This document shows, one piece after another, positions 1-6,039 of a stretch of 11,866 nt of DNA. The DNA is taken from contig JAFAFM010000336.1 in assembly GCA_023423495.1 (NCBI GenBank), positions 1 through 11,866 on the forward strand, in the 5' to 3' direction. Both the position numbers and the translations under genes were made by a program. Each line of letters begins with the position of its first letter. Position 1 is the first letter of the stretch. Source of the DNA: Armatimonadota bacterium (GTDB lineage: Bacteria > Armatimonadota > Fimbriimonadia > Fimbriimonadales > Fimbriimonadaceae). Under the pieces are notes generated by a model, which searched no databases, was not told where the DNA came from, and worked only from the letters and a program-made list of their open reading frames with translations.

Positions 1-1158
1 GAGCAAGCCGACTGGTTGAACAAACTCGCTTCCGAAAGGGGCAACCTCCGTACCGCGCTGAACTATGCACAGATGACAGAGCCCAACGCGGCGGTTGAGA
101 TGGCTGCCAATCTGTGGCGATTTTGGCTGATTCACTGCATCTTCACCGATGGTCGAGTTGCCCTCTCCGACTGCCTCCAACTTTCTGATTTGGATCAAAG
201 CAGCGAATCATACGCCAAGGCGCTTCAAGGAGCAGGCGTGCTTGCATTGACCCAGAACGATAACGAGATCGCCAAGGATTACTTAGAGCAGTGCCTCAAA
301 GTGAGCCGGGAACATGGCCATGAGGAGTTTGAATCAGCAGCGCTCAACAGTCTCGGTAATTTGGCCTGGAAGCAGGGCGCCTACGAGCAATCGAGAGAAC
401 TTTACGAAGCGAGTTTGGAATTGGAGCGAAAGCGCGGCAATGAAACGGGTGTCGCAAGGGCAACGATCAGCTTGGGCAATGTCGCCACCCAAAGGGCGGA
501 GTACGAGGAGGCCGCCAGGCTCTATACCGAAGCGCTTACGATGAGCCGGCGAATCAAGAATTCGGCCTGGGAAGCGGCTGTTCTTCACAACCTGGGCGAC
601 GTCGCCTGGTTGCAAGATCAACCTGAAGTCGCGGGCAAGCACTATCAGGATAGCTACAACGTTCGCGAAGTGTTGGGGGATCGCTTGGGCATGGCTCGCG
701 CCTTAAACAAGCTCGGCGACGTCGCGATGGCGCGTGGCGACTTTGTAAAGGCAAGAGAGCTATTCAATCAAACCTTGCGCGAAACCCGCCGACTGCGTGA
801 CCAACTGTGGGAAGCGGGCTCTCTGGCGGATCTGGGCGACCTTTCCCTCAAAGAAGGCAACTTGGAAGAAGCTTTAGACTTTCACGACCAAGCGCTTAGT
901 ATTCGTCGCGACTTGGACGACCAGTACGGAATTGCTCATTCTCTCACCATGATCGGAAGTATCCGAGTTGCACAAGGACGCCCCGCCGATGCGGCTTGGC
1001 TCTATGGCGCTGCTGAGACTTTGCGGGAGCGCATTGGGGCTCCCCTGCCACCGGTTGATCGCTCAGACTACGAGCAAGGGCGCGACAAAGCTCAGGCGGC
1101 TTTAGGCGAGGAAGAGTTTAAGCTAAGTTTGCCGAAGGCGCCGCCGCCGACCAAATGA
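1..1158 (+). CDS. TPR-repeat protein, C-terminal part (likely large ATPase/TPR transcriptional regulator)
   Basis: The frame is open from base 1, so the gene starts upstream and only about 385 C-terminal residues are visible. The TTG at 16 is internal. The segment opens with a WLNKLASERGNLRTAL motif, typical of the junction after the NB-ARC-like ATPase in large regulators (COG3903/LuxR/adenylate cyclase-associated ATPases). Tandem tetratricopeptide repeats of 40 residues follow: the LGN/LGD motif recurs exactly every 120 bases near 349, 469, 589, 709 and 829. The tail (AAWLYGAAETLRERIGAPLP, then DYEQGRDKAQAALGEEEF) matches the usual C-terminal end of that regulator family. TPR solenoids bind proteins or ligands. 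In this family they are thought to sense a signal that controls the ATPase and an output domain. The output domain lies outside the window, so its DNA-binding or cyclase nature cannot be judged. Confidence 0.8.
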   Translation, partial: EQADWLNKLASERGNLRTALNYAQMTEPNAAVEMAANLWRFWLIHCIFTDGRVALSDCLQLSDLDQSSESYAKALQGAGVLALTQNDNEIAKDYLEQCLKVSREHGHEEFESAALNSLGNLAWKQGAYEQSRELYEASLELERKRGNETGVARATISLGNVATQRAEYEEAARLYTEALTMSRRIKNSAWEAAVLHNLGDVAWLQDQPEVAGKHYQDSYNVREVLGDRLGMARALNKLGDVAMARGDFVKARELFNQTLRETRRLRDQLWEAGSLADLGDLSLKEGNLEEALDFHDQALSIRRDLDDQYGIAHSLTMIGSIRVAQGRPADAAWLYGAAETLRERIGAPLPPVDRSDYEQGRDKAQAALGEEEFKLSLPKAPPPTK

Positions 1159-1280
1159 CGGCCATGACTCGGGCCTTGGCGGTGTAAAACGTTCCCTCGT
1201 TTGCCTCTGGTTCGCGAATTTCCCTACTTACAACCAGTTTTGGCCAGGAGTTTGCAGTGATGAAAGCTGAAACTTGAGGC

Positions 1281-1307
1281 ATAAAAATGCCCTGGACTTG
1301 CCAGGGC
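1281..1307 (-). terminator. Intrinsic terminator of tRNA-Asn
   Basis: Read on the minus strand, a perfect 7-bp stem GCCCTGG/CCAGGGC (1301-1307 with 1289-1295) closes a 5-base loop. It is followed by ATTTTTAT, a U-tract at 1283-1287. It begins 14 bases past the tRNA 3' end. The plus-strand side has no T-tract, so it would terminate the tRNA transcript and not the TPR gene. Confidence 0.85.
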
Positions 1308-1320
1308 GATAGAATTTCTA

Positions 1321-1396
1321 TGGCTGCCGCAGTAGGACTCGAACCTACGACCCGCTGATTAACAGTCAGCTGCTCTACCGGCTGAGCTATGCGGCA
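1321..1396 (-). tRNA. tRNA-Asn (anticodon GTT)
   Basis: The 76 bases on the minus strand fold as a complete cloverleaf. The 7-bp acceptor stem is TGCCGCA/TGCGGCA, the D arm is GCTC/GAGC, and the anticodon stem GCTGA/TCAGC carries loop CTGTTAA with anticodon GTT. The T arm is GTAGG/CCTAC with loop TTCGAGT, the discriminator is G, and CCA is encoded in the DNA. It reads Asn codons AAC and AAT. It has its own promoter and terminator and looks intact and functional. Confidence 0.98.
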
Positions 1397-1408
1397 ATCG
1401 GAGAAAGG

Positions 1409-1438
1409 ATAATACCTTCTCTCCCCGGAGGCCCGCAA
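1409..1438 (-). promoter_or_regulatory. Probable promoter of tRNA-Asn
   Basis: On the minus strand, TTGCGG (1433-1438) and TATTAT (1409-1414) are separated by 18 bases. The -10 ends 12 bases before the mature tRNA 5' end, leaving a short leader for RNase P. Both hexamers fall in or beside the loops of inverted repeats. TTGCGG overlaps the loop of a 6-bp hairpin (1428-1433 with 1439-1444), and TATTAT is exactly the loop of an imperfect dyad (1400-1408 with 1415-1424). The sigma70-like assignment is inference from spacing and similarity to consensus. Confidence 0.6.
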
Positions 1439-1447
1439 GGCCCCTAT

Positions 1448-1744
1448 CTAATCGACCAAGGCTAAGTTTCGAGGTTCAGCGGCAGTCGGATCGATCACAC
1501 GGGCGACTCTGGATATCGTTTCTGCAGGAAAGCCTCCCATTTCTGCATGCTTGCGGATCGTGTCTTCCGAATCGGCCACATACACACAATAAAGCTTGTC
1601 GTCCGTCACATAGCTGTGCAGCCATTGGATCCGCTTTCCAATTTCTTCGATAATGCCATTGGACTTGGCTGCGACTTGGCACACCTCAGCGTCGTTTAGC
1701 TTGCCCGCTCCTGGAATGGTTCGTTCAATTACATATTTTGGCAT
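1448..1744 (-). CDS. DUF4242 family small protein
   Basis: A 98-residue cytosolic protein without signal peptide or membrane segment. The pattern MPKYVIERTIPGAGKL, then IQWLHSYVTDDKLYCVYVA, then HAEMGGFP and VIDPT near the end is the layout of DUF4242 (SCO4226-like) proteins, a ferredoxin-like alpha/beta fold. One Streptomyces relative was reported to bind nickel; a metal role here is only a possibility. The start is well fixed: GAGGAGGT (1749-1756 on the plus strand) is a near-perfect Shine-Dalgarno 4 bases before ATG, the strongest in the window. It is divergent from glpX, with 106 bases between them. The tRNA-Asn gene lies downstream on the same strand, and only a hairpin without a T-tract separates the two. 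Confidence 0.85.
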   Translation of the reverse strand: MPKYVIERTIPGAGKLNDAEVCQVAAKSNGIIEEIGKRIQWLHSYVTDDKLYCVYVADSEDTIRKHAEMGGFPAETISRVARVIDPTAAEPRNLALVD

Positions 1745-1844
1745 CGCTACCTCCTCTTGTATGCATATCCTACAGCGACTTCCCGGTAAGTTATCAGAAA
1801 ATTGTTGCCCGAGACCATTCCGGGTCCGATTCTTGCAGTCCTAG

Positions 1845-1850
1845 TAAACT
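1845..1850 (+). promoter_or_regulatory. -10-like element for leaderless glpX
   Basis: TAAACT matches TANNNT and lies 6 bases before the in-frame ATG at 1857 (overlapping the ATG at 1851). No Shine-Dalgarno precedes either ATG. The spacing suits a transcript that begins at the start codon. The same arrangement occurs at three other genes here. No convincing -35 is visible. Confidence 0.4.
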
Positions 1851-2858
1851 ATGACCATGGCAACGAAGCCACTTATTGTTTCAAAGAACGGCGTAATGAG
1901 TCACCCCAACAACCACCTCGACTTCCTGAGGGTTACGGAAGCGGCTGCAGTCAGCAGCGCTCGATGGGTCGGTAAAGGGAAACGCAACGAAGCGGATCAG
2001 TCGGCTTGTACGGCCATGCGCATCACCCTGAATGAGCTTGAAATGCAGGGCACGATCGTCATCGGCGAAGGCGAAAGGGACGAAGCTCCCATGCTGTACA
2101 TCGGAGAAAAGCTGGGTTCGGGCGAAGGCCCGAACATCCAGATTGCCGTCGACCCGTTAGAAGGTACGAACCTTTGTGCGAACGGCACCCCAAACGCAAT
2201 TTCTGTTCTTGCGGCCGCGATCGAGGGTGAGGGCACGCTCATGCATGCTCCCGATTGCTACATGGACAAACTCGTGGTCGGCGCAGAAGCCGCTGGCGTC
2301 GTAGATATCACTTTGCCGCCGCGGGTGAACATCCGGCTGATGTCCAAAGCGCTTGGGAAAGATGTAGATGAACTTATCGTCGGAGTCTTGGACCGACCAC
2401 GTCATGAAGCCTTGATCGAAGAGATTCGTGACGTCGGGGCCAGGGTCCACCTGATTCCAGATGGCGACCTTTCGGTCGCGATAGCAGCGCTCGATCCAGA
2501 TTCGGACATAGATGCCTTGATGGGAATCGGCGGCGCCCCTGAAGGCGTTATCACCGCGGCAGCAGTCCTATGCTATGGCGGCGAAATGCAGGCCCGCTTG
2601 GTCTTCACGAAAGATGAACAGCGCGAGAGGGCTTGCCAGATGGTGGAGGGCGATGTGGACAGGGTATTTACCACTCGTGATTTGGCCGACGGTAACGTCA
2701 TGTTCAGCGCGACCGGCATCACATCCGGGGACCTGCTCAAGGGCGTACGGTATCGACGCGGGTACGCGTTAACCGAGTCCATCGTTATGCGTTCCACCAA
2801 CGGCACCATTCGGCGCATCGAGACGATGCACCGGCACGTCGATCAGTACGAATTCTAA
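1851..2858 (+). CDS. glpX: Class II fructose-1,6-bisphosphatase
   Basis: GlpX hydrolyses fructose-1,6-bisphosphate to fructose-6-phosphate plus phosphate, the gluconeogenic step. Some relatives also act on sedoheptulose-1,7-bisphosphate. The full family pattern is present over 335 residues: RVTEAAA and ARWVGKG at 27-43, NEADQSA with metal ligand D49, VIGEGERDEAPMLYIGE with E73, VDPLEGTNL with D101 and E104, APDCYMDKLVVG, then IPDGDLS, MGIGGAPEGV with the later acidic ligand, and FSATGIT. These correspond to E. coli GlpX D33, E57, D85 and E88. The protein is cytosolic. Two ATGs, 1851 and 1857, fit. The -10-like TAAACT 6 bases before 1857 favours the second as a leaderless start (MATKPL). The first gene product of this plus-strand run is followed 22 bases later by the amidase gene. 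Assignment is firm; only the start is uncertain. Confidence 0.96.
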   Translation: MTMATKPLIVSKNGVMSHPNNHLDFLRVTEAAAVSSARWVGKGKRNEADQSACTAMRITLNELEMQGTIVIGEGERDEAPMLYIGEKLGSGEGPNIQIAVDPLEGTNLCANGTPNAISVLAAAIEGEGTLMHAPDCYMDKLVVGAEAAGVVDITLPPRVNIRLMSKALGKDVDELIVGVLDRPRHEALIEEIRDVGARVHLIPDGDLSVAIAALDPDSDIDALMGIGGAPEGVITAAAVLCYGGEMQARLVFTKDEQRERACQMVEGDVDRVFTTRDLADGNVMFSATGITSGDLLKGVRYRRGYALTESIVMRSTNGTIRRIETMHRHVDQYEF

Positions 2859-2868
2859 GCCGGGAGCG

Positions 2869-2874
2869 TAACAT
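2869..2874 (+). promoter_or_regulatory. -10-like element before the amidase GTG start
   Basis: TAACAT (TANNNT) is followed by 6 bases, GGAGAG, and then GTG at 2881. The GGAGAG touches the GTG directly, too close for a normal Shine-Dalgarno. A leaderless transcript starting at the GTG is therefore a reasonable reading. No -35 is visible. Confidence 0.4.
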
Positions 2875-2880
2875 GGAGAG

Positions 2881-3564
2881 GTGTTGCGCTCTTTTCTCGT
2901 CTTAACGCTCGCCCTAACTTCGGCACTGGCCGCCTGCCAACTTCACGGCAAGACTATCTGCATAGATCCCGGGCACCCTAGCGAAGTCGGACGAGGCACG
3001 CGCGGCAAGACTTTGACTGAAATTCAGGTGGTTTGGGACATGGCGCTATTGATGCAGGCCCAGCTTAAAAAGATGGGGGCAAAGGTTGTCCTCACAAAAT
3101 CCTCGCGCGACCAAATGGTCAAAAATCGAGATCGGTCGGCCATTGCCAACAAAGCGAAGGCGGATCTGATGGTACGGCTGCACTGCGATGCCGCTTCCGG
3201 CAGTGGGTTTGCCACCTACTATCCCACCCAACAAGGGACATCCCAAGGCAAGACTGGACCTTCGCACGAACTGCTGAATCGCATCGCGCCGATTGCCAAG
3301 CGATTCCATACTTCTCTTGCCAATTCCATGGCTGGACGACTAGGCACGCTCGGCCTGAAGTCGGACCTCAAGACGGCTGTTGGCGGTCGGCAGGGCGCCC
3401 TGACCGGGTCGATTTTCTCGGAAGTTCCGGTGTTGCTGGTGGAGCTTGTCGTGCTCACCAATCCAAAAGACGAAGCTCTCATGAAGAAGCCCGATTTCAA
3501 ACGGAAATATGCGGCCGCGCTTGCGAAAGCTATTGCCGATTCAGTTGGAAATCAGCGCCCGTAA
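2881..3564 (+). CDS. N-acetylmuramoyl-L-alanine amidase (Amidase_3), probable lipoprotein
   Basis: This zinc amidase would cut the bond between N-acetylmuramic acid and L-alanine in peptidoglycan, outside the cytoplasmic membrane. The 227 residues begin with a hydrophobic signal ending in SALAAC. LAAC with C19 fits a lipobox, so the enzyme may be lipid-anchored; cleavage by signal peptidase I is the alternative. The Amidase_3 signature is complete: ICIDPGHPSE with zinc ligand H32, LTEIQ with E47, KADLMVRLHCDAA with H101, and VPVLLVELVVLTNPKDE with catalytic E188. No SH3, SPOR or AMIN domain is attached, so it is a bare catalytic domain. The start is GTG at 2881, the only one that keeps the signal peptide. 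It lies 22 bases after glpX, but functional linkage to glpX is not evident. The riboswitch promoter for the next gene lies inside its last codons. Confidence 0.92.
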   Translation: MLRSFLVLTLALTSALAACQLHGKTICIDPGHPSEVGRGTRGKTLTEIQVVWDMALLMQAQLKKMGAKVVLTKSSRDQMVKNRDRSAIANKAKADLMVRLHCDAASGSGFATYYPTQQGTSQGKTGPSHELLNRIAPIAKRFHTSLANSMAGRLGTLGLKSDLKTAVGGRQGALTGSIFSEVPVLLVELVVLTNPKDEALMKKPDFKRKYAAALAKAIADSVGNQRP

Positions 3565-3573
3565 CTGTATACT
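3545..3573 (+). promoter_or_regulatory. Sigma70-like promoter driving the cobalamin riboswitch
   Basis: TTGGAA (3545-3550) and TATACT (3568-3573) have the ideal 17-base spacing. It straddles the end of the amidase gene. Transcription would begin near 3580, just before the 5' strand of riboswitch stem P1 at 3582. Its position relative to the aptamer supports a real promoter. Confidence 0.7.
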
Positions 3574-3581
3574 GCTCTCGA

Positions 3582-3693
3582 TCACAGAGGCCGCCCTTCG
3601 CTGGGTGGCTGAGATGGGGAAAGTCCGGTGAAAGTCCGGCGCTGTGCCGCAACGGTGTGTCCATGGGGACGAGCCCGAATGCCCGCTCTGTGA
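3582..3693 (+). promoter_or_regulatory. Cobalamin (B12) riboswitch aptamer
   Basis: The conserved core of cobalamin riboswitches (Rfam RF00174 type) is readable. GGGGAA is followed by the hairpin CCGGTGAAAGTCCGG, then GCTGTGCCGCAACGGT (consensus GCTGTnCCCGCAACtGT), and the B12-box-like AGCCCGAATGCCCGCT near 3672-3687. A perfect 8-bp closing stem, TCACAGAG (3582-3589) with CTCTGTGA (3686-3693), frames it. At 112 nt it is compact and lacks the large variable P7-P11 region, so it resembles the shorter class II aptamers; ligand preference (adenosyl, methyl or aqua form) cannot be read from this. A kissing-loop partner was not identified with confidence. The first gene downstream is the prepilin-like one, which is an unexpected target. 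Confidence 0.9.
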
Positions 3694-3750
3694 GTATATC
3701 GTGAAGTCGTCGCCTACGAGCATAGGTGGTCTGGCAGGGCACTTACTCCC

Positions 3751-3812
3751 GGTCATTCCTCAACTCCGACCGATGACCTCACCCGTCCGCCCTGATGGGC
3801 AACTGGGAGGTT
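3751..3812 (+). promoter_or_regulatory. Riboswitch expression platform with Shine-Dalgarno sequestering hairpin
   Basis: Two exclusive folds are visible. Fold one pairs GGTCAT (3751-3756) with ATGACC (3773-3778). Fold two pairs ACCTC (3776-3780), plus CC at 3782-3783, with GGGAGGT (3805-3811), around an inner GCCC/GGGC hairpin (3789-3792 with 3797-3800). GGGAGG at 3805-3810 is the prepilin gene's ribosome binding site, so fold two blocks it and fold one frees it. They share bases 3776-3778. No T-tract follows, so control of translation is more likely than termination. Which fold cobalamin favours is inferred from known B12 riboswitches (ligand turns expression off). Confidence 0.6.
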
Positions 3813-3818
3813 GTTTGA

Positions 3819-4592
3819 TTGAAACAGTTAGCGAGCCGCAATCGCGGCTTCACCCTTATCGAACTGCTGGTGGTGATCGCGATCATCGCCATTCTTGCCG
3901 CGATATTATTTCCTGTCTTCGCCCGGGCAAAAGAGGCGGCCAAGAAGACTGCGTCTCTCTCCAATCTCAAACAGATTGGACTGGCGTGGCACATGTACAA
4001 CACGGACTTTGATGACACCTGCATGCGTATTCGTGTCGATGTGCCCGGTAAAGCCATTTACTTTTGGGGGTCGTTTGACGGCTCCGTGCTTCGACCCGAA
4101 GAAGGATTACTCCATCCCTATACCAGAGGCAACGGAGTGCAGGTGGATCCCTCTTTTCCAGCCGCTAAACGGACTCCTCTCGGCCTTACTGGTTACGGCT
4201 ACAACTATGCTTACCTGAGCCCGAGCGACTTCATCAAGCCCACGTGGGAAGAAGTGGCGCGGCCGATTTCCTACACTGCAATCGGCTCACCAACCGACAC
4301 CGTGGCATTCTCCAGCTGTGCAAGGATGAATAACTGGTCGTTTACCACTCCTCAACTTGAGGGAAATGCCTATCTTGATCCGCCGTCATACAGCTATCCC
4401 AGCTTCCATGGCCGGCACTCTGGAGTTGGCAACATCGTGTGGGCCGATGGCCACGCCAAAGCGCGTAAGCCCGTCATGCGGGCCGGCACGCTTGGATATG
4501 GCTTTGACGCCAAAGACTTCTTGCCGCACGCACTTGGAGAAATCGATCAGGACGGCGACCTGAACACCGACGAACTGTTCGATCTGTTCTAA
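3819..4592 (+). CDS. Prepilin-like (type II secretion/type IV pseudopilin family) H-x9-DG protein
   Basis: The 257-residue protein starts [20 protein letters not shown], a class III prepilin signal. A PilD-like peptidase would cut between G10 and F11, and E15 becomes the mature Glu5 that guides assembly. The hydrophobic helix runs to about residue 33. [11 protein letters not shown] and [20 protein letters not shown] follow, typical of the large Armatimonadota/Planctomycetes (DUF1559-like) families, with the C-terminal motif H200-x9-D210-G211. These are secreted or envelope proteins of unknown function. The tail [11 protein letters not shown] (from 243) looks like a calcium-binding EF-hand/dockerin-type loop. 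The start is TTG at 3819: an in-frame TGA lies directly before it, and GGGAGG sits 8 bases upstream. Expression appears to be under the cobalamin riboswitch. The core pilus assembly genes are not in this window. Confidence 0.92.
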   Translation: MKQLASRNRGFTLIELLVVIAIIAILAAILFPVFARAKEAAKKTASLSNLKQIGLAWHMYNTDFDDTCMRIRVDVPGKAIYFWGSFDGSVLRPEEGLLHPYTRGNGVQVDPSFPAAKRTPLGLTGYGYNYAYLSPSDFIKPTWEEVARPISYTAIGSPTDTVAFSSCARMNNWSFTTPQLEGNAYLDPPSYSYPSFHGRHSGVGNIVWADGHAKARKPVMRAGTLGYGFDAKDFLPHALGEIDQDGDLNTDELFDLF

Positions 4593-4598
4593 GTCCAA

Positions 4599-4662
4599 GC
4601 GAAGCATCACGTGGGACCATCCCGAGCCTCGCGCCTGGCTAAATGCCAAAATGATGCTTCGC
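4599..4662 (+). repeat. 11-bp inverted repeat enclosing two small hairpins
   Basis: GCGAAGCATCA (4599-4609) and TGATGCTTCGC (4652-4662) are perfect complements separated by 42 bases. Inside lie GGGA/TCCC (4613-4616 with 4620-4623) and AGCC/GGCT (near 4625-4640). As RNA this would be a three-way junction. It fills most of the gap between the prepilin stop and the aminotransferase start. No T-tract follows, so it is not an ordinary terminator. It may be a leader structure, a processing site or an interspersed repeat. I do not recognise it as a known riboswitch. Confidence 0.6.
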
Positions 4663-4679
4663 ACTTCCCTGTTAATCCT

Positions 4680-6026
4680 ATGCCCACCAACCTGCATTCC
4701 ACTCAGTTTCCCGGTCCCGTTTCGGCACAAATGCTCGACGAGCTGAGCGCTTACGTTATTGCAACGCCTTATCCGTTTGCCTTGGACATCGAGAAGTGCG
4801 AGGGGATGTGGCTGCAGACGGTCGACGGTCAGCGACTCTTTGACTGGGCGGGCTACTACGGCTCGAAGTTGATCGGTCATAACCATCCCGGGCTTTATGA
4901 GGAAGGATACGTCAGACGATTAGTAGTTGCTGCTAATAACAAGGTGGCAAACCCCGATTTTCTAACCCAGGAATGCCTCGAGTACTACCGAATGCTGTTT
5001 CGCTTGGGCCCCGAATCCATGCGGGAAGGCGGGACGATGGAAGTGTACGCCGTGAATTCTGGAGCCGAGGCAGTCGAGAACATGATGAAGTACCTGGTGG
5101 CCAAATTCAACCAGAAGAAGCTTGTCCAAGGTGCGACTCCAACCAATCGACGATTCTTGTATTTCGATCGGGCCTTTCACGGCCGAACGGTGTTCGCACT
5201 TGGCGTTACGCAAACCATTGACCCCGTCGCAACAAAAGACTTCCACGGTCTTACCGTCGGCGGCAACATTAAACTTCCTTTCCCGGCTTACTCCAGTGAC
5301 GAATCCGAGGAGACGAATCTCGCCAACGCGAAGCGTGCGCTCGACCAAGTCGAAACTGCACTCAACTTGATGTCTGAGGAGATAGTTGGAATCATCGTCG
5401 AACCCATCCAAGGCGCCGGCGGCCACCGAGTGGCTGTCAAGGAGTTCTTCCAAGGTCTCAGCGAGCTGTGCGAGCGCTACGCTGTCTATCTGGCCTTCGA
5501 TGAAGTCCAGACGGGACTGGGAGCCACCGGGAAAATTTGGGCGCTGGATCACTTTGACCTGCCTTACGCTCCGATGGCAGTCGCAACGGGCAAGAAGTTC
5601 GGCGCGGGGGTTGTCTACATGCGCGAACCACTGGATGACATCGGCGTTTTGGATTCAACTTGGGGCGGCACGCTCGCGGACATGGTCCGAGTATTGCAAG
5701 AAGTGCAAATCATGGAGAAGGAAGCGCTCGTGGAGCGAGCCGCCGCGACCGGCGAATACCTTTCTCAAAGCCTCGAGCGGTTGGTGAAGGAGTTCAGCCC
5801 GGTGACTTCAAACGTTCGGGGGCTGGGGCTGTATCAAGGGTTTTCGCTCAGTACCACGGAGCTTCGCAACACACTAATCAGAATTGCTCGAGAGGAGCAT
5901 AGCGTTCTGTTGCTCGGTGCTGGTAACCGCTCTATCCGGCTAAGGCCGAATCTGAACGTAACGCCCGCGGATGTCGATGAGCTTATGGTTGCTTTGAAAG
6001 ACGCCCTGTTGAAGATCACTGCCTAG
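4680..6026 (+). CDS. Class III PLP-dependent aminotransferase, L-lysine 6-aminotransferase-like
   Basis: The enzyme (448 residues) belongs to aminotransferase class III, which moves an amino group, often the terminal one, using pyridoxal phosphate. Visible landmarks are GHNHPGLY, NSGAEAVENMMKYL (N126-A129, phosphate binding), FHGRTVFALGVT, EPIQGAGGHR, FDEVQTGLGATG with D274 at the cofactor ring, ATGKKFGAG with the Schiff-base lysine at K305 or K306, and DSTWGGTLADMVR. The last block and the GKK motif resemble actinobacterial lysine epsilon-aminotransferase (Lat), which makes alpha-aminoadipate semialdehyde from lysine and 2-oxoglutarate. Substrate assignment is therefore plausible but unproven. 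The start is ATG at 4680. The frame is open back to the prepilin stop, but the extra residues look like intergenic sequence. No clear Shine-Dalgarno or leaderless -10 was found. The oxidoreductase gene follows 13 bases later. Confidence 0.85.
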   Translation: MPTNLHSTQFPGPVSAQMLDELSAYVIATPYPFALDIEKCEGMWLQTVDGQRLFDWAGYYGSKLIGHNHPGLYEEGYVRRLVVAANNKVANPDFLTQECLEYYRMLFRLGPESMREGGTMEVYAVNSGAEAVENMMKYLVAKFNQKKLVQGATPTNRRFLYFDRAFHGRTVFALGVTQTIDPVATKDFHGLTVGGNIKLPFPAYSSDESEETNLANAKRALDQVETALNLMSEEIVGIIVEPIQGAGGHRVAVKEFFQGLSELCERYAVYLAFDEVQTGLGATGKIWALDHFDLPYAPMAVATGKKFGAGVVYMREPLDDIGVLDSTWGGTLADMVRVLQEVQIMEKEALVERAAATGEYLSQSLERLVKEFSPVTSNVRGLGLYQGFSLSTTELRNTLIRIAREEHSVLLLGAGNRSIRLRPNLNVTPADVDELMVALKDALLKITA

Positions 6027-6032
6027 TAGAAT
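6027..6032 (+). promoter_or_regulatory. -10-like element before the oxidoreductase GTG start
   Basis: TAGAAT (TANNNT, close to TATAAT) begins directly after the aminotransferase stop codon and lies 7 bases before GTG at 6040. No Shine-Dalgarno is present in the spacer. This suits a leaderless transcript, although co-transcription with the aminotransferase is also possible. Confidence 0.45.
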
Positions 6033-6039
6033 CCTGCAC

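Noticed and set aside
1159..1280. A possible small gene or terminator for the TPR gene
   Set aside because: No start with Shine-Dalgarno and no hairpin with T-tract on the plus strand was seen. The nearby hairpin at 1289-1307 has its T-tract only on the minus strand.
1118..1438. Minus-strand open frame across the tRNA-Asn gene
   Set aside because: It runs through a complete tRNA and its terminator, so it is a chance frame.
3776..3815. A rho-independent terminator in the riboswitch platform
   Set aside because: The stem is reasonable, but the following GTTTGATTG has no run of T, and the stem covers the Shine-Dalgarno. Translational control fits better.
3644..4012. Open frame of 122 codons starting in the riboswitch aptamer and running into the prepilin gene
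   Set aside because: It overlaps a structured RNA and the prepilin gene in another frame, and shows no recognisable protein pattern.
4611..4679. Upstream extension of the aminotransferase to GTG at 4611 (23 more residues)
   Set aside because: The frame is open back to the prepilin stop, but the added residues would be encoded by the inverted repeat at 4599-4662 and do not look like a class III aminotransferase N-terminus. ATG at 4680 gives a normal-length protein.
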